From assembly GCA_002049455.2 (NCBI GenBank), contig KV918782.1, forward strand, positions 1-64,000: DNA of 64,000 nt. The letters are read 5' to 3'. The position numbers were made by a program, and so were the translations under genes. Under the pieces are notes generated by a model, which saw nothing but the letters and a program-made list of their open reading frames with translations, was not told the origin of the DNA and searched no databases. This stretch comes from Porphyra umbilicalis. Its lineage: Eukaryota > Rhodophyta > Bangiophyceae > Bangiales > Bangiaceae. Shown here one piece after another: positions 10,225 through 19,901 of the stretch (position 1 is the stretch's first letter; every line of letters begins with the position of its first letter).

Positions 10225-10660
10225 GGCGGCTGACCCCCCCTCCCGTGTGTGCGGGGTGCCGTCTGGGCGACCCCCCCCTGAAGGTGCGTGTGCACCACAA
10301 TCCAATGGCAACCCTACGAGAGTTGACTCTGGCAATACTGACAGTTTTGAGGTAGCCCGGGGGGCCACGAAGAAATATTTTGAAACACGTCCCACACCAA
10401 GCACACACGCGGGGGGGGCCCCCCGGCTCCCAGGTAGGTGGTGTGGGCGGCTGACCCCCCCTCCCGTGTGTGCGGGGCGCCGTCTGGGCGACCCCCCCCT
10501 GAAGGTGCGTGTGCACCACAATCCAATGGAAAACCTACGAGAGTTGACTCTGGCAATACGGTCGGTTTTGAGGTAGCCCGGGGGGCCATGAAGAATTATT
10601 TTGAAACGCGTCCCACACCACGCACACATACGCGGGGGGCGCGTATGTTGACAAACCGCC
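10225..10660. repeat. Array A, units 1 and 2 (about 215 bp each)
   Basis: Two units begin GGCTGACCCCCCCTCCCGTG and contain CCACAATCCAATGG, GAGAGTTGACTCTGGC, GGTAGCCCGGGGGGCCA and AATTATTTTGAAAC. The central 90 bp is also found, inverted, in array B (12341-12963). Relative to the minus-strand gene starting at 9994 the core reads in the sense direction, with GTTTTCCATTGGATTGTGG containing a reverse CCAAT. Confidence 0.85.
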
Positions 10661-10805
10661 CTGCGTCGCACTGCACTGCAGTTTCGGCGAATGACCACGA
10701 ATTGAATAAAAGAAATGCTGTACTGGAATTCAATTTGTGCTCGACCAGTCGCCTTTTCTGCGTCTAACCCGCGGCGACAGCACCAGCAGTCGGTCTGGCG
10801 AACCG

Positions 10806-11040
10806 CTATCGTCTTTGGTAGAGCGTCGCGGCGTGCACGCCAAAAACTGCACAAATGTCGACGTGGCTGCCGCCGCCCAAGTACCGCAGCGCCAGAGCCG
10901 TCCGACAAAATGGCGACAACCCGCGAGGAGGAAGACGGGGGCGTAGAATGTCACTAAAGTTGCTGACGGCTTCCGCCGGCATGCGCATAGCACGGTCAAA
11001 GTGAGCGCCGTAGCGGGCCTGTACGTCCTCAATGGTGGAA
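10806..11040 (-). pseudogene. Fragment of a DDE-type transposase (Harbinger-like helix-turn-helix end)
   Basis: Minus-strand translation gives TIEDVQARYGAHF, MRMPAEAVSNFSDILRPRL and LALRYLGGGSHVDICAVFGV, followed within a few codons by a stop. Harbinger-type transposases have this order: a region with R-M-S/P and F...L.P.L, then ALR.LA.GS..D....FG. Only this N-terminal part is present. It sits between array A units 2 and 3, so it may mark an insertion that split the array. Confidence 0.5.
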
Positions 11041-11377
11041 ATAATGTTTATGAAAGGGGGTCGAGAAGCAAAGAGTCCCCGCCGACTTTACAAGGCCGCG
11101 GACACGTCAATGACGTGCGCCGCACGGCCGTCTGCCAAGCAGGTGGGTACATGACGGTGCAGGCGGCTGCAAAGAAGGAGGGCGTCCGCGGCCATGCCGT
11201 CGACGGACAAGAAAGGCACAGTAGTACTGATGATCAAGTGCTTGCGCCTAGAATCTATTTGTTCACGGTTGCTCCTCAGTACATGATTCTCTCTTTCTTG
11301 TGCAGACCGGTTCTTTCGCAGCTCGTGCACCCCGGTTCTGCACTCCCCGCGAACTGCGATTGCATCTGCGAGCGGGC

Positions 11378-11775
11378 CTGACAGCCCCTCCCGTGTGTGC
11401 TGGGCGCCGTCAGGGCGACCCCCCCCTGAAGGTGCGTGTGCACCACAATCCAATGGAAAACCTACGAGAGTTGACTCTGGCAATACGGACGGTTTTGGGG
11501 TAGCCCGGGGGGCCACGAAGAATTATTTTGAAACACGTCCCACACCACGCACACATACGCGGGGGGGGCCCCCCCGGCACCCAGGAAGGTGATGTGGGCG
11601 GCTGACCCCCCCTCCCGTGTGCGCATGGGGCCTTCTGGACGAGCCCCCCCTGAAGGTGCGTGTGCTCCACAATCCAATGGAATACCTACGAGAGTTGACT
11701 CTGGCAATATGGACTGTTTTGGGGTAGCCCGGGGGGCCACGAAGAAATATTTTTGATCATAATCCCACACATTGT
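11378..11775. repeat. Array A, units 3 and 4
   Basis: Two further units of the family seen at 10225-10660 start at about 11380 and 11601. They carry the same CCACAATCCAATGGAA, GAGAGTTGACTCTGGC and GGGGTAGCCCGGGGGGCC blocks. The last unit ends in a diverged tail near 11775. Confidence 0.85.
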
Positions 11776-12340
11776 CGACACAGTGGGGGGCTTCCTCGGG
11801 CCCTACCTGTTGAACTGATGGGCAGTTGTTGTTCAGTGTCTTTGCTGTCAAATGACAAACCCCTCACAACAACCCCCATGTTCTCCTGTCTCAAGACCCT
11901 CTCTGGAAAGCCTGAAAGCGGAGCATGGCACAAGTGACGGACAGTTCTATTTAGTCTTATCAAGGACGCATTCTTCTTGCAAGGTGGTCACTGCCTGGTG
12001 TCCATTCTGCCAACGCTAAAATCAGGCTCTGATGAAGCTCAAATAAGGCTTTCTCTCATATGGCCTGGAAACGCAATCATACTGGTGTGTCTGGGGCACG
12101 CCCTGCAAGCTTTCATCTCACACAGTCGCCCAGTTCGTGCATTGGTAAGTGGACTGCGCTGAGACAACATCACTCCTTGAGCAGCCGAGGCAGGCAATAT
12201 GGTTTCAGAGTGGCAGCCCATCTCTTGGAGGGTGCTCTGGGCGTGCCCAGGGCACGCCCAGGACACACATGCAGGGCACGCCGAAGACAGGCCGACACAC
12301 AGGGGTCCCCCCAGGACGCACCCCCTGTAGCCACGTCGGG
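11776..12340. other. Unique spacer between arrays A and B
   Basis: About 565 bp of ordinary composition lie between the two oppositely oriented arrays. It includes several short GGGCACGCCC-type repeats near 12240-12280. No gene is recognised. Confidence 0.5.
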
Positions 12341-12963
12341 GTGGTTGAATTCGCAGATTATCATTTTGGTAGCCCACCAGGCTACCATAAAACCAACGGT
12401 ATTCCTAGAGTCAACTCTGGCAGGTTTTCCATTGGATTGTGGTACTGCGACCCATCTGGGGGGGGGTGCTCTGAGGGGGCCTCACCGGCGTCCTGGGGGG
12501 GTCTGGGGTCACCACCGACGCGCAGGGGTGCTCCGAGGCCGCCTTCCGGCAGCCTCGTCGGGGTGGTTGATTTCGCAGATTATCATTTTGGTATCCCACC
12601 AGGCTACCATAAAACCAACGGTATTGCTAAAGTCAACTCTGGCAGGTTTTCCATTGGATTGTGGTACTGCGACCCATCTGGGGGGGGTGCTCTGAGGGGG
12701 CCTCACCGGCGTCCTGGGGGGGTCTGGGGAGGCCGCCCCCCGGTAGCCTTGTCTGGGTGGTTGATTTAGCAGATTATCATTTTGGTAGCCCACCAGGCTA
12801 CCATAAAACCAACGGTATTCCTAGAGTCAACTCTGGCAGGTTTTCCATTGGATTGTGGTACTGCGACCCATCTGGGGGGGGTGCTCTGAGGGGGGCCCAC
12901 CGGCGTCCTGGGGGGGTCTGGGGTCACCACCGACGCGCGGGGGTGCTCCGAGGCCACCCCCTG
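12341..12963. repeat. Array B, three units of about 200 bp, inverted relative to array A
   Basis: Units begin at about 12341, 12562 and 12758 with GTGGTTGATTT and GCAGATTATCATTTTGGTAGC. They continue with AGAGTCAACTCTGGCAGG and TTTTCCATTGGATTGTGG. Reverse-complementing array A gives the same order of blocks, so both arrays derive from one element. In B the core reads in the sense direction of the plus-strand gene that follows. Confidence 0.85.
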
Positions 12964-12971
12964 GGACAAAG

Positions 12972-13522
12972 TCACGACGTGGGGGGGTTGCGTACACTGC
13001 TTGAGCGTGGTGTGCCGACCGACGACTGGAGTGCCGCAGGTCTATATAACACCTGGAGCCTATCCGTGCCCGCTCAGTCAGGCTACGGACCGGACCCGCT
13101 GGTGACGCGCAGGGATGTCCCCAGGCCGCACCCGCGGTGGCCGCGTGGGGGAGGGTCGCGACGTGGGGGGGTTGCGTACACTGCTTGAGCGTGGTGTGCC
13201 GACCGAAGACTGGTGTGCCACAGGTCTATATAAGACCTGGACCCTGTGCGTGCCCGCTCAGTCAGGTTACGGACCGGACCCGCTGGTGACGCGCAGGGGT
13301 GTCCCCAGGCCGCACCCGCGGTGGCCGCGTGGGAGAGGGTCGCGACGTGGAGGGGTTGCGTACACTGCTTGAGCGTGGTGTGCCGACCGACCACTGGTGT
13401 GCCACAGGTCTATATAAGACCTGGACCCTGTGCGTGCCCGCTCAGTCAGGTTACGGACCTGACCCCCTGGTGCCGCACCTGTCACACCCTGAGACGCCGT
13501 CGTGTTTCTCAACCCCCCCGCC
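12972..13522 (+). promoter_or_regulatory. Array C: three 184-bp units, each with a TATA box
   Basis: The unit starts GACGTGGGGGGGTTGCG (about 12976, 13160, 13344) and contains CACTGCTTGAGCGTGGTG, then a TATATAA at 13043, 13227 and 13411, exactly 184 bp apart. After each TATA comes ACCTGG and CCCGCTCAGTCAGG. The last TATA is 140 bp upstream of ATG 13551. This looks like a tandemly amplified core promoter serving the ParB/DGQHR-like gene. Confidence 0.8.
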
Positions 13523-13550
13523 CCCTCAACCGTGCGACGCTGAGAGTGTC

Positions 13551-14264
13551 ATGGCGGCGTCTCTGGCTGGCGCGGCCGACGGGTCGGTGCCCCTGCCCCC
13601 CACTGTCTTGCGCGATGTGAAGGTCGGAAGCCTGCGCATTCCGGATCTGATGCCCCGCCGTCAGTCCAGCTCATTGGTTCGTGACATCCTGGCAACCATG
13701 CGGCCATATCGCACACTGCCAGACGCGCATGCACCGATCTTGTGCCTCGACCGTGAGGAGCCGTCCTTCTTCATCCCATGCGACGGCGGTCATCGTGTGA
13801 GCGCGATCCTTCAAGCGCTGCGGGAGGGTATCTTGGGTGCAGAGGACATCATTCGCGCCCTCGTCATTGTCGACCAAGATGAGCAGAGCGTTTCCCTCGG
13901 CGACTCCATGCGCGCCATTCTGGCGATGGAGTACAACGATCAAGGCCACAACATCGCACGCACGACGGCGTACGACATCATCACCACCAACCTCAAGTTC
14001 TTTCGAGCCTGGTCGGCGGAGACTGCCATTGAGCTCAGCATTAGCAGTGCAGTCGAGTATGCCGCTGGGTACACCACCAAGCAGCTGTACGTCTCTTGCA
14101 AGGAGGCGCCGAGGACATTTGCTGCTCGACGTAAGACAGTTGAGACGCTGTTCAAGGCTGTCTTGACCTTTCTGGAGAGCCTCAGGGCGCTACAGTTTCT
14201 GGGGAGGACTCTGGAGGAGGGCCGCTTTGAGCAACCCCTTTCCCACACTACCGCTACAGTCTGA
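13551..14264 (+). CDS. ParB/DGQHR-like protein, N-terminal part
   Basis: ATG 13551 opens a frame with MAASLAGAAD, LRIPDLMPRRQ, APILCLDREEPSFFIPCDGGHRVSAILQAL and then a helical region (ARTTAYDIITTNLKFFRAW). The segment around residue 77, CDGGHRVSAI, matches the DGQHR/ParB signature in which a strand is followed by D-G-x-H-R and a helix. A second ParB-like frame lies at 9146-9994 on the other strand, with the same order of domain then helices. The frame stops at 14264, but the neighbouring frame is already open from 14231 and reads FPHYRYSLTVLGAPSLRKPL. One extra C in the CCCC run near 14235 would make them continuous, so this is probably one gene with 14231-16896. Confidence 0.6.
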   Translation: MAASLAGAADGSVPLPPTVLRDVKVGSLRIPDLMPRRQSSSLVRDILATMRPYRTLPDAHAPILCLDREEPSFFIPCDGGHRVSAILQALREGILGAEDIIRALVIVDQDEQSVSLGDSMRAILAMEYNDQGHNIARTTAYDIITTNLKFFRAWSAETAIELSISSAVEYAAGYTTKQLYVSCKEAPRTFAARRKTVETLFKAVLTFLESLRALQFLGRTLEEGRFEQPLSHTTATV

Positions 14265-16896
14265 CGGTGTTGGGCGCCCCAAGCCTGCGCAAGCCTCTCG
14301 CCCCTGTGTCGTCGGCGGACGAGCGGGACCAAGTTCGCTGCGTGCTGCTGCGCGTGTTTGAGGCGTGGTACGACGTGCACATGGGCATTGATGGCGACAC
14401 GCCTCGACCCTGGGAGGGGGTCGAACACCCCACCCTGACGGTCGCCCTAGCCAAGCGTATTGGCGACTCCTTTGTTCCCTTTGTGCGAGGCATGACGCAA
14501 GCTGCGGTGATCGCCGGGAGATCGCTGGAGGAGGTGTTGGCGCTCCATCCGGGGCCTGCTGCCGATGTGCCGTACCCGTCGGTTGAGGACCGTTTGGTGT
14601 CCACGTTTCGCCACCTCGCTCCCCCGCCGGCATCTGTAGGGGAGGACAGTTTCGGGCTGTTCAAGGCGCAAGAAAATGCCTTGCGCGCCGACCTCGTGGA
14701 CGCGCTCCGGCAGGATTCCGAGCACCCGCCCATTGTGGCGTGGCTCGTCCCTGGTCTGCCAGGCGCCTCCGACGCAGACGCGGCCGACGAAGAGGATGCA
14801 TATGCGTCCGCGCTCGGCCCGGAAATTGAGAAGGCTCTTGCGCACCTTGAAGGCGAGGACTCGCAGAGCTTTGTGAATATTTTTCAAGAGACGTCGTCAG
14901 GGCCACTACCTCTGGTTCGTGTACCAACCGGGAACGAGCTTGCATGTCGTGCTCTCGTGGCTGCCGACCAGCGGCGTTTGGCGGATGCCGCTGGTGGCGA
15001 CGGCCCGCGCGGTACCCCCCGCGTGTCTGACGGTGGCGCCTCTGGTGAAGGTGATGGGGACGGGCCCGCCGGCACCACACCCCGTGCGGCTGACGGTGCG
15101 GCCTCTGGCGACGGTGGTGGGGACGGTGGAGGTGATGACGGCGTCGGCCTGCTCGGGCCGGTCACCGCCGGCACCACACCCCGTGCAGCTGACGCCTCTG
15201 GCGACAGTGGTGCGGACGGTGGGGACTCTGGTGGCGACGGCCCGCCCGTTACCCCCCGTGTGTCTGACGGTGGCGCCTCTGGTGACGGTGATGGGGACGG
15301 GCCCGTCGGCACCACACCCCGTGCGGCTGACGGTGCGGCCTCTGGCGACGGTGGTGGGGACGGTGGAGGTGATGATGGCGTCGGCCTGCTCGGGCCGGTC
15401 ACCGCCGGCACCACACCCCGTGCGGCTGACGCCTCTGGCGACAGTGGTGGGGACGGTGGGGACTCTGGTGGCGACGGCCCGCCCGTTACCCCCTGCAAGT
15501 CTGACGGTGCCGCCTCTGACGACGGTGATGGGGACGGGCTCGCCGGCACCATACCCCGTGCGGCTGACGGTGCGGCCTCTGGCGACGGTGGTGGGGACGG
15601 TGGAGGTGATGACGGCTTCGGCCTGCTCGGGCCGGTCACCGCCGGCACCACACCCCGTGCGGCTGACGCCTCTGGCGACAGTGGTGGGGACGGTGGGGAC
15701 TCTGGTGGCGACGGCCCGCCCGTTACCCCCTGCGTGTCTGACAGTGCCGCCTCTGGCGACGGTGATAGGGACGGGCCCGCCGGCACCACACCCCGTGCGG
15801 CTGACGCCTCTGGCGACAGTGGCGGGGACGGTGGGGACTCTGGTTGCGACAGCCCGCCCGTTACCCGCCGTGTGCCTGACGGTGGTGCCTCTGGCGACAG
15901 TGATGGGGACGGGCCCGCCGGGCCAGGCGGCGCAGACGGCACCCATGGCCGGATGGACGCACACGGCCTGGACCCCACCGGGAACTCTCACGTGGACGAC
16001 CGAGGCGGACGTGCCCGGGCAGGTGACGGTGCGAATGTTGGCGAGCCTCCCACGACACCCGCGACGGCGCTTGCCACGTCGGCCGCGGGGCACGTGACTG
16101 TGCCGCCGGATGGCGCGGCGCCGCCGGCACGCGCTTCTCAACGTGCCCCTGCTCGTGCCACGCCTGGTGCTGCTCAGCGAAAGAGGCGTCCACCAGTGTC
16201 TGGCAAAGGTGCGACTCGGCGCGGGCGGTCTCCCGAGGTTGTCGAAGTCACACCCGGCCGGGCGCGTTCCCCTCTTCGAAACGAACAAGCGGCGCGTGCG
16301 ACCCTCTCGACTCGTGGCAGCCGAGCGACGGATGCCACTCTCCCGACGACACACACGGGAGGTGTGCGGCACCGTCGCCCTCCAGGTGCGAGCGGTGTCT
16401 CTGTGCACGTGTACGCGCACCCCACGGCGAGCGCAGAGGACGCCAACTGGTTTCGCCGCGAGTGGGCCTGTGGTGCCAGCGCGGTTGCGTCCGCTGCCGA
16501 GCGCGGTGGTCCGTCGCTCATGGGTGTGCTGACAACTCCCGCTTTCAGTGTGCTCGTGCCGACGAACCACCGTGCGAGGCTGGCGGTCCGTCGCCCGTTT
16601 TGGCTGACCGTCGACGGGCGCGTCCGGAAGTGGGGCCTGCTGCAGCGGATGCGACCGCTGACTGCCGTTGGCGAGCGCCCGGCGGAGCTCACACACGAAC
16701 GCGTTGAGGGCGGGGTCGCGGCGGCCGCTTTTTTCAGTGCGAGCGCGACCCTGCTGTTCAGTCGAGGGTGGGTCACGCTGGACCACCTCGCAGACATGAC
16801 GACCATGGGGGCCGTCGGTCACGACGTCGCGGCTGCTCTGTGGACGTTGCTGGCTGGCGCGACGGCCAAGTCGGAGATGGACGTCAAGGTGTTGAC
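14231..16896 (+). CDS. Middle part of the ParB/DGQHR-like gene, with acidic tandem repeats
   Basis: The segment up to about 14930 is a mixed helical region (VLLRVFEAWYDVHMG, VGEDSFGLFKAQENALRADLVDAL). From about 15000 to 15930 it consists of a 79-residue tandem repeat rich in Gly, Asp, Ser and Ala, with PRAADGAASGDGGGDGGGDD at its centre. After a basic Arg/Pro/Ala linker (KRRPPVSGKGATRRGRSP), a compact C-terminal region follows (ANWFRREWACGASAV, LAVRRPFWLTVDGRVRKWG, FSRGWVTLDHL). I do not recognise the middle or C-terminal parts. The basic linker and acidic repeats suggest a nuclear protein. Coding is cut at 16896 by a hAT element; it resumes in phase at 17859. Confidence 0.5.
15000..15930 (+). 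repeat. Coding tandem repeat, 237-bp unit
   Basis: The DNA unit beginning GACGGCCCGCCCGTTACC recurs near 15237, 15474, 15711 and 15848. The first three spacings are about 237 bp (79 codons); the last unit is shortened. The frame is preserved throughout, and copies differ by scattered substitutions. Confidence 0.85.
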
Positions 16897-17850
16897 CAGG
16901 GGCTTTTGAATCTGTCACTTTTCATAGAATCTGAATATACTCCAGTTGCGCTGACATGCACTCAGATTTGAGTTTTTGATGATATCATGTATCTGGATTC
17001 GGATCTGACCTCGTCGGTCGGATTCAGGATCAGCATTATATTCGGATATGTTATCGCTCCGATTTCGATTATAATCTGTGTACCTTGAGTGAGTATATTC
17101 CGTCCGAGGTCACTTCTGCGCAAATAGGGATCGACGCACGTACCAACGAGAGGTTGTCCGACGACGCCGCCAACACAGTCTAGCGCCAGCGAACGTACGT
17201 TTTGAGGTGGTCTCAATCTCCTGGGAAACTGGAGTGGTATGGTGTACCTGCACAATTCCAGCGTGCAAACTAAAAGCTACAATCTCGTCGTCGGACACAG
17301 AAATATTTGTGGTGCTGCGGGCAGTGCTCGCCAAGTCACGACGAGTGCTTGTCGGGGTGCAACAGTGGTCGACGCTGGAGGGTGTTGTGACAGCAAAGAG
17401 GCGCAGTTTTTATGCGACGAGAAGCAGGGCGGCAGGGCTGCTCCTCACGCGAAGGGGATAAGATCATGCTGCGGATACCCAAACACCTTCATTTCGTGGT
17501 CCAGGCATCCGGCTCAGGTGTGCCAGACACATTTCTCTCTTAGTTGCGAATCCAGCCCCTATCGCATATCTGGTAGCCAACATTGGCATCTTGTTCGCCT
17601 GCGGCGTCGCAAGGGCTGCCCCAGACTGTTGTTGTAGCGCACAGCCGATTCCGGGAGTCGGATAAACTCAGGAAAAGTATCTCCACTCTGATTACATTAT
17701 ATCCTGACCTCAGAGATTTATTAAGGCACATTATAATCGTCGGTGCATGGATAGAGTACATTAAGAACACGCAGCTACAGCATGAATATGGATATATCCG
17801 AGTATACTGTGCGGATATATCTAGCTCAATTTTATCCACCTCAGCCCCTG
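16897..17850. mobile_element. Non-autonomous hAT element (954 bp) inside the ParB/DGQHR-like gene
   Basis: The element starts CAGGGGCTTTTGAATC and its right end, reverse-complemented, starts CAGGGGCTGAGGTGG, giving an 8-bp terminal inverted repeat CAGGGGCT. It is flanked by a perfect 8-bp direct repeat GTGTTGAC at 16889-16896 and 17851-17858. CAGGG ends with an 8-bp target duplication are diagnostic of hAT elements. The interior is much more AT-rich than its surroundings and has no transposase frame. Taking out the element and one target copy leaves the host reading frame in phase. Confidence 0.88.
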
Positions 17851-17858
17851 GTGTTGAC

Positions 17859-18903
17859 CGCCGCTTCTCGATCGGCGTCGGACCTCTTTGCCACCTTGCA
17901 CTACAGCCGCCGTGTTGCAGACATGGACCGGCCTGCCGCCGCCAAGGTGGTCCTCCTGATGGCGTGCATCTTTCATCACTTGACGGCGGCGTTCCGTGCC
18001 GCACACGAGCAGGAGGACGCTTCACGCGTGGTCGAAGAACGCCGCGTCAAGGCCGCGTGTGGTCACGTGCGAGTGACGGCCCCTGACGCGGTTCGCAGTC
18101 CTTTCTTCCACTATGGGGAGCCGGACCCGATCGTGGCGCCAGAGTTTTAGACCGTACGAGCAGACGGCAACTTTGCGGCGCTCGTCACGGCGACCAACGC
18201 ACATGTCATTGAGTGGGGGCCGTCGTCTACACCTGCGGTACTGCCCCCCTTCTCCGTCACGCTCATCCTCCAGGACCTCCGCCACGCGTACGCCAGTCAG
18301 GAGGTCGTGGCGCGCGTCGCGGTCATGTACTCGGGGGTCGAAGCCGACGGCGTGGTCACCATGGTCTTGCGGCGCACGCATCTCAACCTACCAGACGCGC
18401 CACCGCTTCGAGGCGGAGCCTGCGCTGTGTACGAGCTGCACCTGGCACAGGGAGGCATTCGTGGTTATCGGGTTGCGGACGTGGTCCGCGGCTCGCGGCG
18501 TTTTCCGGGCATGACGACTGCCATGGAGGCGCTGACAGCGGCGGACCAGGCGCACGTCAGCCTGCGGGCGTTTGACCCTGGGGAGTTGGAAGCGACCACC
18601 TCCCGCGTCGTGCCCTCCCCCAAGCCGGCGAGGCAGACGCTGCGTGCCCACACGGCGTTGGCTGGGATGACCGCACCGCCCCGCGACGCGACATTGTCGA
18701 GGATGGTCCGGCTACTCCCATCCGAAGCGCAGCCGTCGTCCGACTCGGACGGGCAACGTGCGGCGAGCTCCAAGGATGCGGATTACGAGGCCGGGGGCTC
18801 CCCCTCGGGGTCCTCCTCCAGCACCTTCTCATCAGACGACTCGGAGGGCTCCACATTTGGGTCGAGCACAGAGGGCAGTTTCACCGACTCGTCGACGGCC
18901 TGA
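17859..18903 (+). CDS. C-terminal part of the ParB/DGQHR-like gene
   Basis: The frame continues in phase from 16896 with AASRSASDLFATLHYSRR, AAAKVVLLMACIFHHLTAAF and PIVAPEF. A single in-frame TAG at 18148-18150 follows, and then the same frame runs on with TVRADGNFAALVTATNAHV, LRRTHLNLPDAPP and VYELHLAQGGIRGYRVADVV. It ends in a Ser/Asp/Gly-rich acidic tail (SSSTFSSDDSEGSTF). The alternating hydrophobic pattern between 18150 and 18560 looks like a beta-rich domain, which I cannot name. The stop could be a CAG-to-TAG change or a true end. With the hAT insertion it suggests a dead or dying copy, unless the element is spliced out. Confidence 0.5.
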
Positions 18904-19448
18904 CGCATACAATATCGGCAGTGTGCGCTTGTGTGTTCGTGGCCTGTTCTTGTGACCCCACCCCACCGTTGCTGCTCGTGTGTCAGTGGTGCTCCACTGT
19001 TTGCACTTCGCGTGTGGTGCCAAAAGACTGTCGATTTTAGGGTGGGTAGCAACGTTGTCCGACGGTCCTCACCCCAATGGAACACCGGCCACCGTTGGCC
19101 CTGCCAATATGCTTTTCACAATTGCAGCCCCAGTCCCTTGTGTCCTGCCTGTGAATCCGGCACGTGGCGCGGTCGGTCGCCGGCGGTGCCTATAAGAAAG
19201 GCTCGACAAAGCACGGCGGTGGTGGCCGTGCACGTTCCGTTGTCGCCGGCACCCGCGGACGGTGCACTCCCGCGACGCGTGGTGCAGAGGAGACGCCCGC
19301 CGCAGCACTTTGGTGCCCGAGCGTCGAGTGCGCGTGCCGGCCCGTCGTTGCCGTTGGTTGCCGCCACGCCGCGCGATCCTGATAAGATCGTTCTTTGGCC
19401 ACGTCACTCCGTGCCGCGCTCTATCATCAATGGTGTCCTCCTCGGCCG
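18904..19448. other. Intergenic, with a TATA-like box on the plus strand
   Basis: A plus-strand CCTATAAGAAAGG lies at about 19189-19201, followed by an open frame that runs into the Copia LTR at 19449. This could be the 5' end of a gene truncated by that element, but I recognise no protein. Otherwise nothing is seen. Confidence 0.3.
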
Positions 19449-19866
19449 TGTTGAATCGCAGTGGGGATAGGGGTTGGGGGACCACGGTGAAGTGGTTGAG
19501 TGGCTTGAGCTTGTGTGTGTGTGTGCGAACGTGCTTTGTTGGTTATCCTAAGGATCGCCCGCCTCTCCCAACCGAGAGCACCTCTCAAATAGTCCCCACC
19601 GGCCCAAGTGCTCCCCCCTCTCGCGCCCACACCGACGCCCACGCCCTCGCACCAAATCAAATCACTCACCAAATCAAAAGCCACTAGAGCAAAGCGAAGA
19701 TCAAATCCACGACATGCCAAAAGTAACGCCCCAAGATGACCCAACACAAATGTGTGCAACTTGACCACGTCTTGAAAATGTACCATGTGGGGTACCATAA
19801 GGGTCACCGACCATCGTCCAACCGCTAACCGCCAGTGGAGTCGGCGACGAGCATCACAGTCCAACA
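19449..19866 (-). repeat. Copia 3' LTR
   Basis: 418 bp, TGTTGAAT to AGTCCAACA, with a GT microsatellite near 19513-19525. It is the downstream LTR in the element's own orientation. Confidence 0.9.
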
Positions 19867-19901
19867 CTCCTCCTTGCTTGTTGCCGCGGCGGTTCTTGTT
19901 T

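Noticed and set aside
10225-12963. Arrays A and B as a tRNA-derived SINE
   Set aside because: The cores recur as regular tandem units next to promoters and lack clear A/B boxes and a poly-A or simple tail. A regulatory repeat is a better fit, though a genome search could revive the idea.
14228-14264. Programmed ribosomal frameshift between the two plus-strand frames of the ParB/DGQHR-like gene
   Set aside because: The CCCCTTTC stretch is not in the phase required for a -1 slippery heptamer, and the same one-C deficit occurs in four other loci.
17110-17640. Small frames in the AT-rich stretch as separate genes
   Set aside because: They lie wholly within the hAT element defined by its ends and target duplication, and show no transposase or other similarity.
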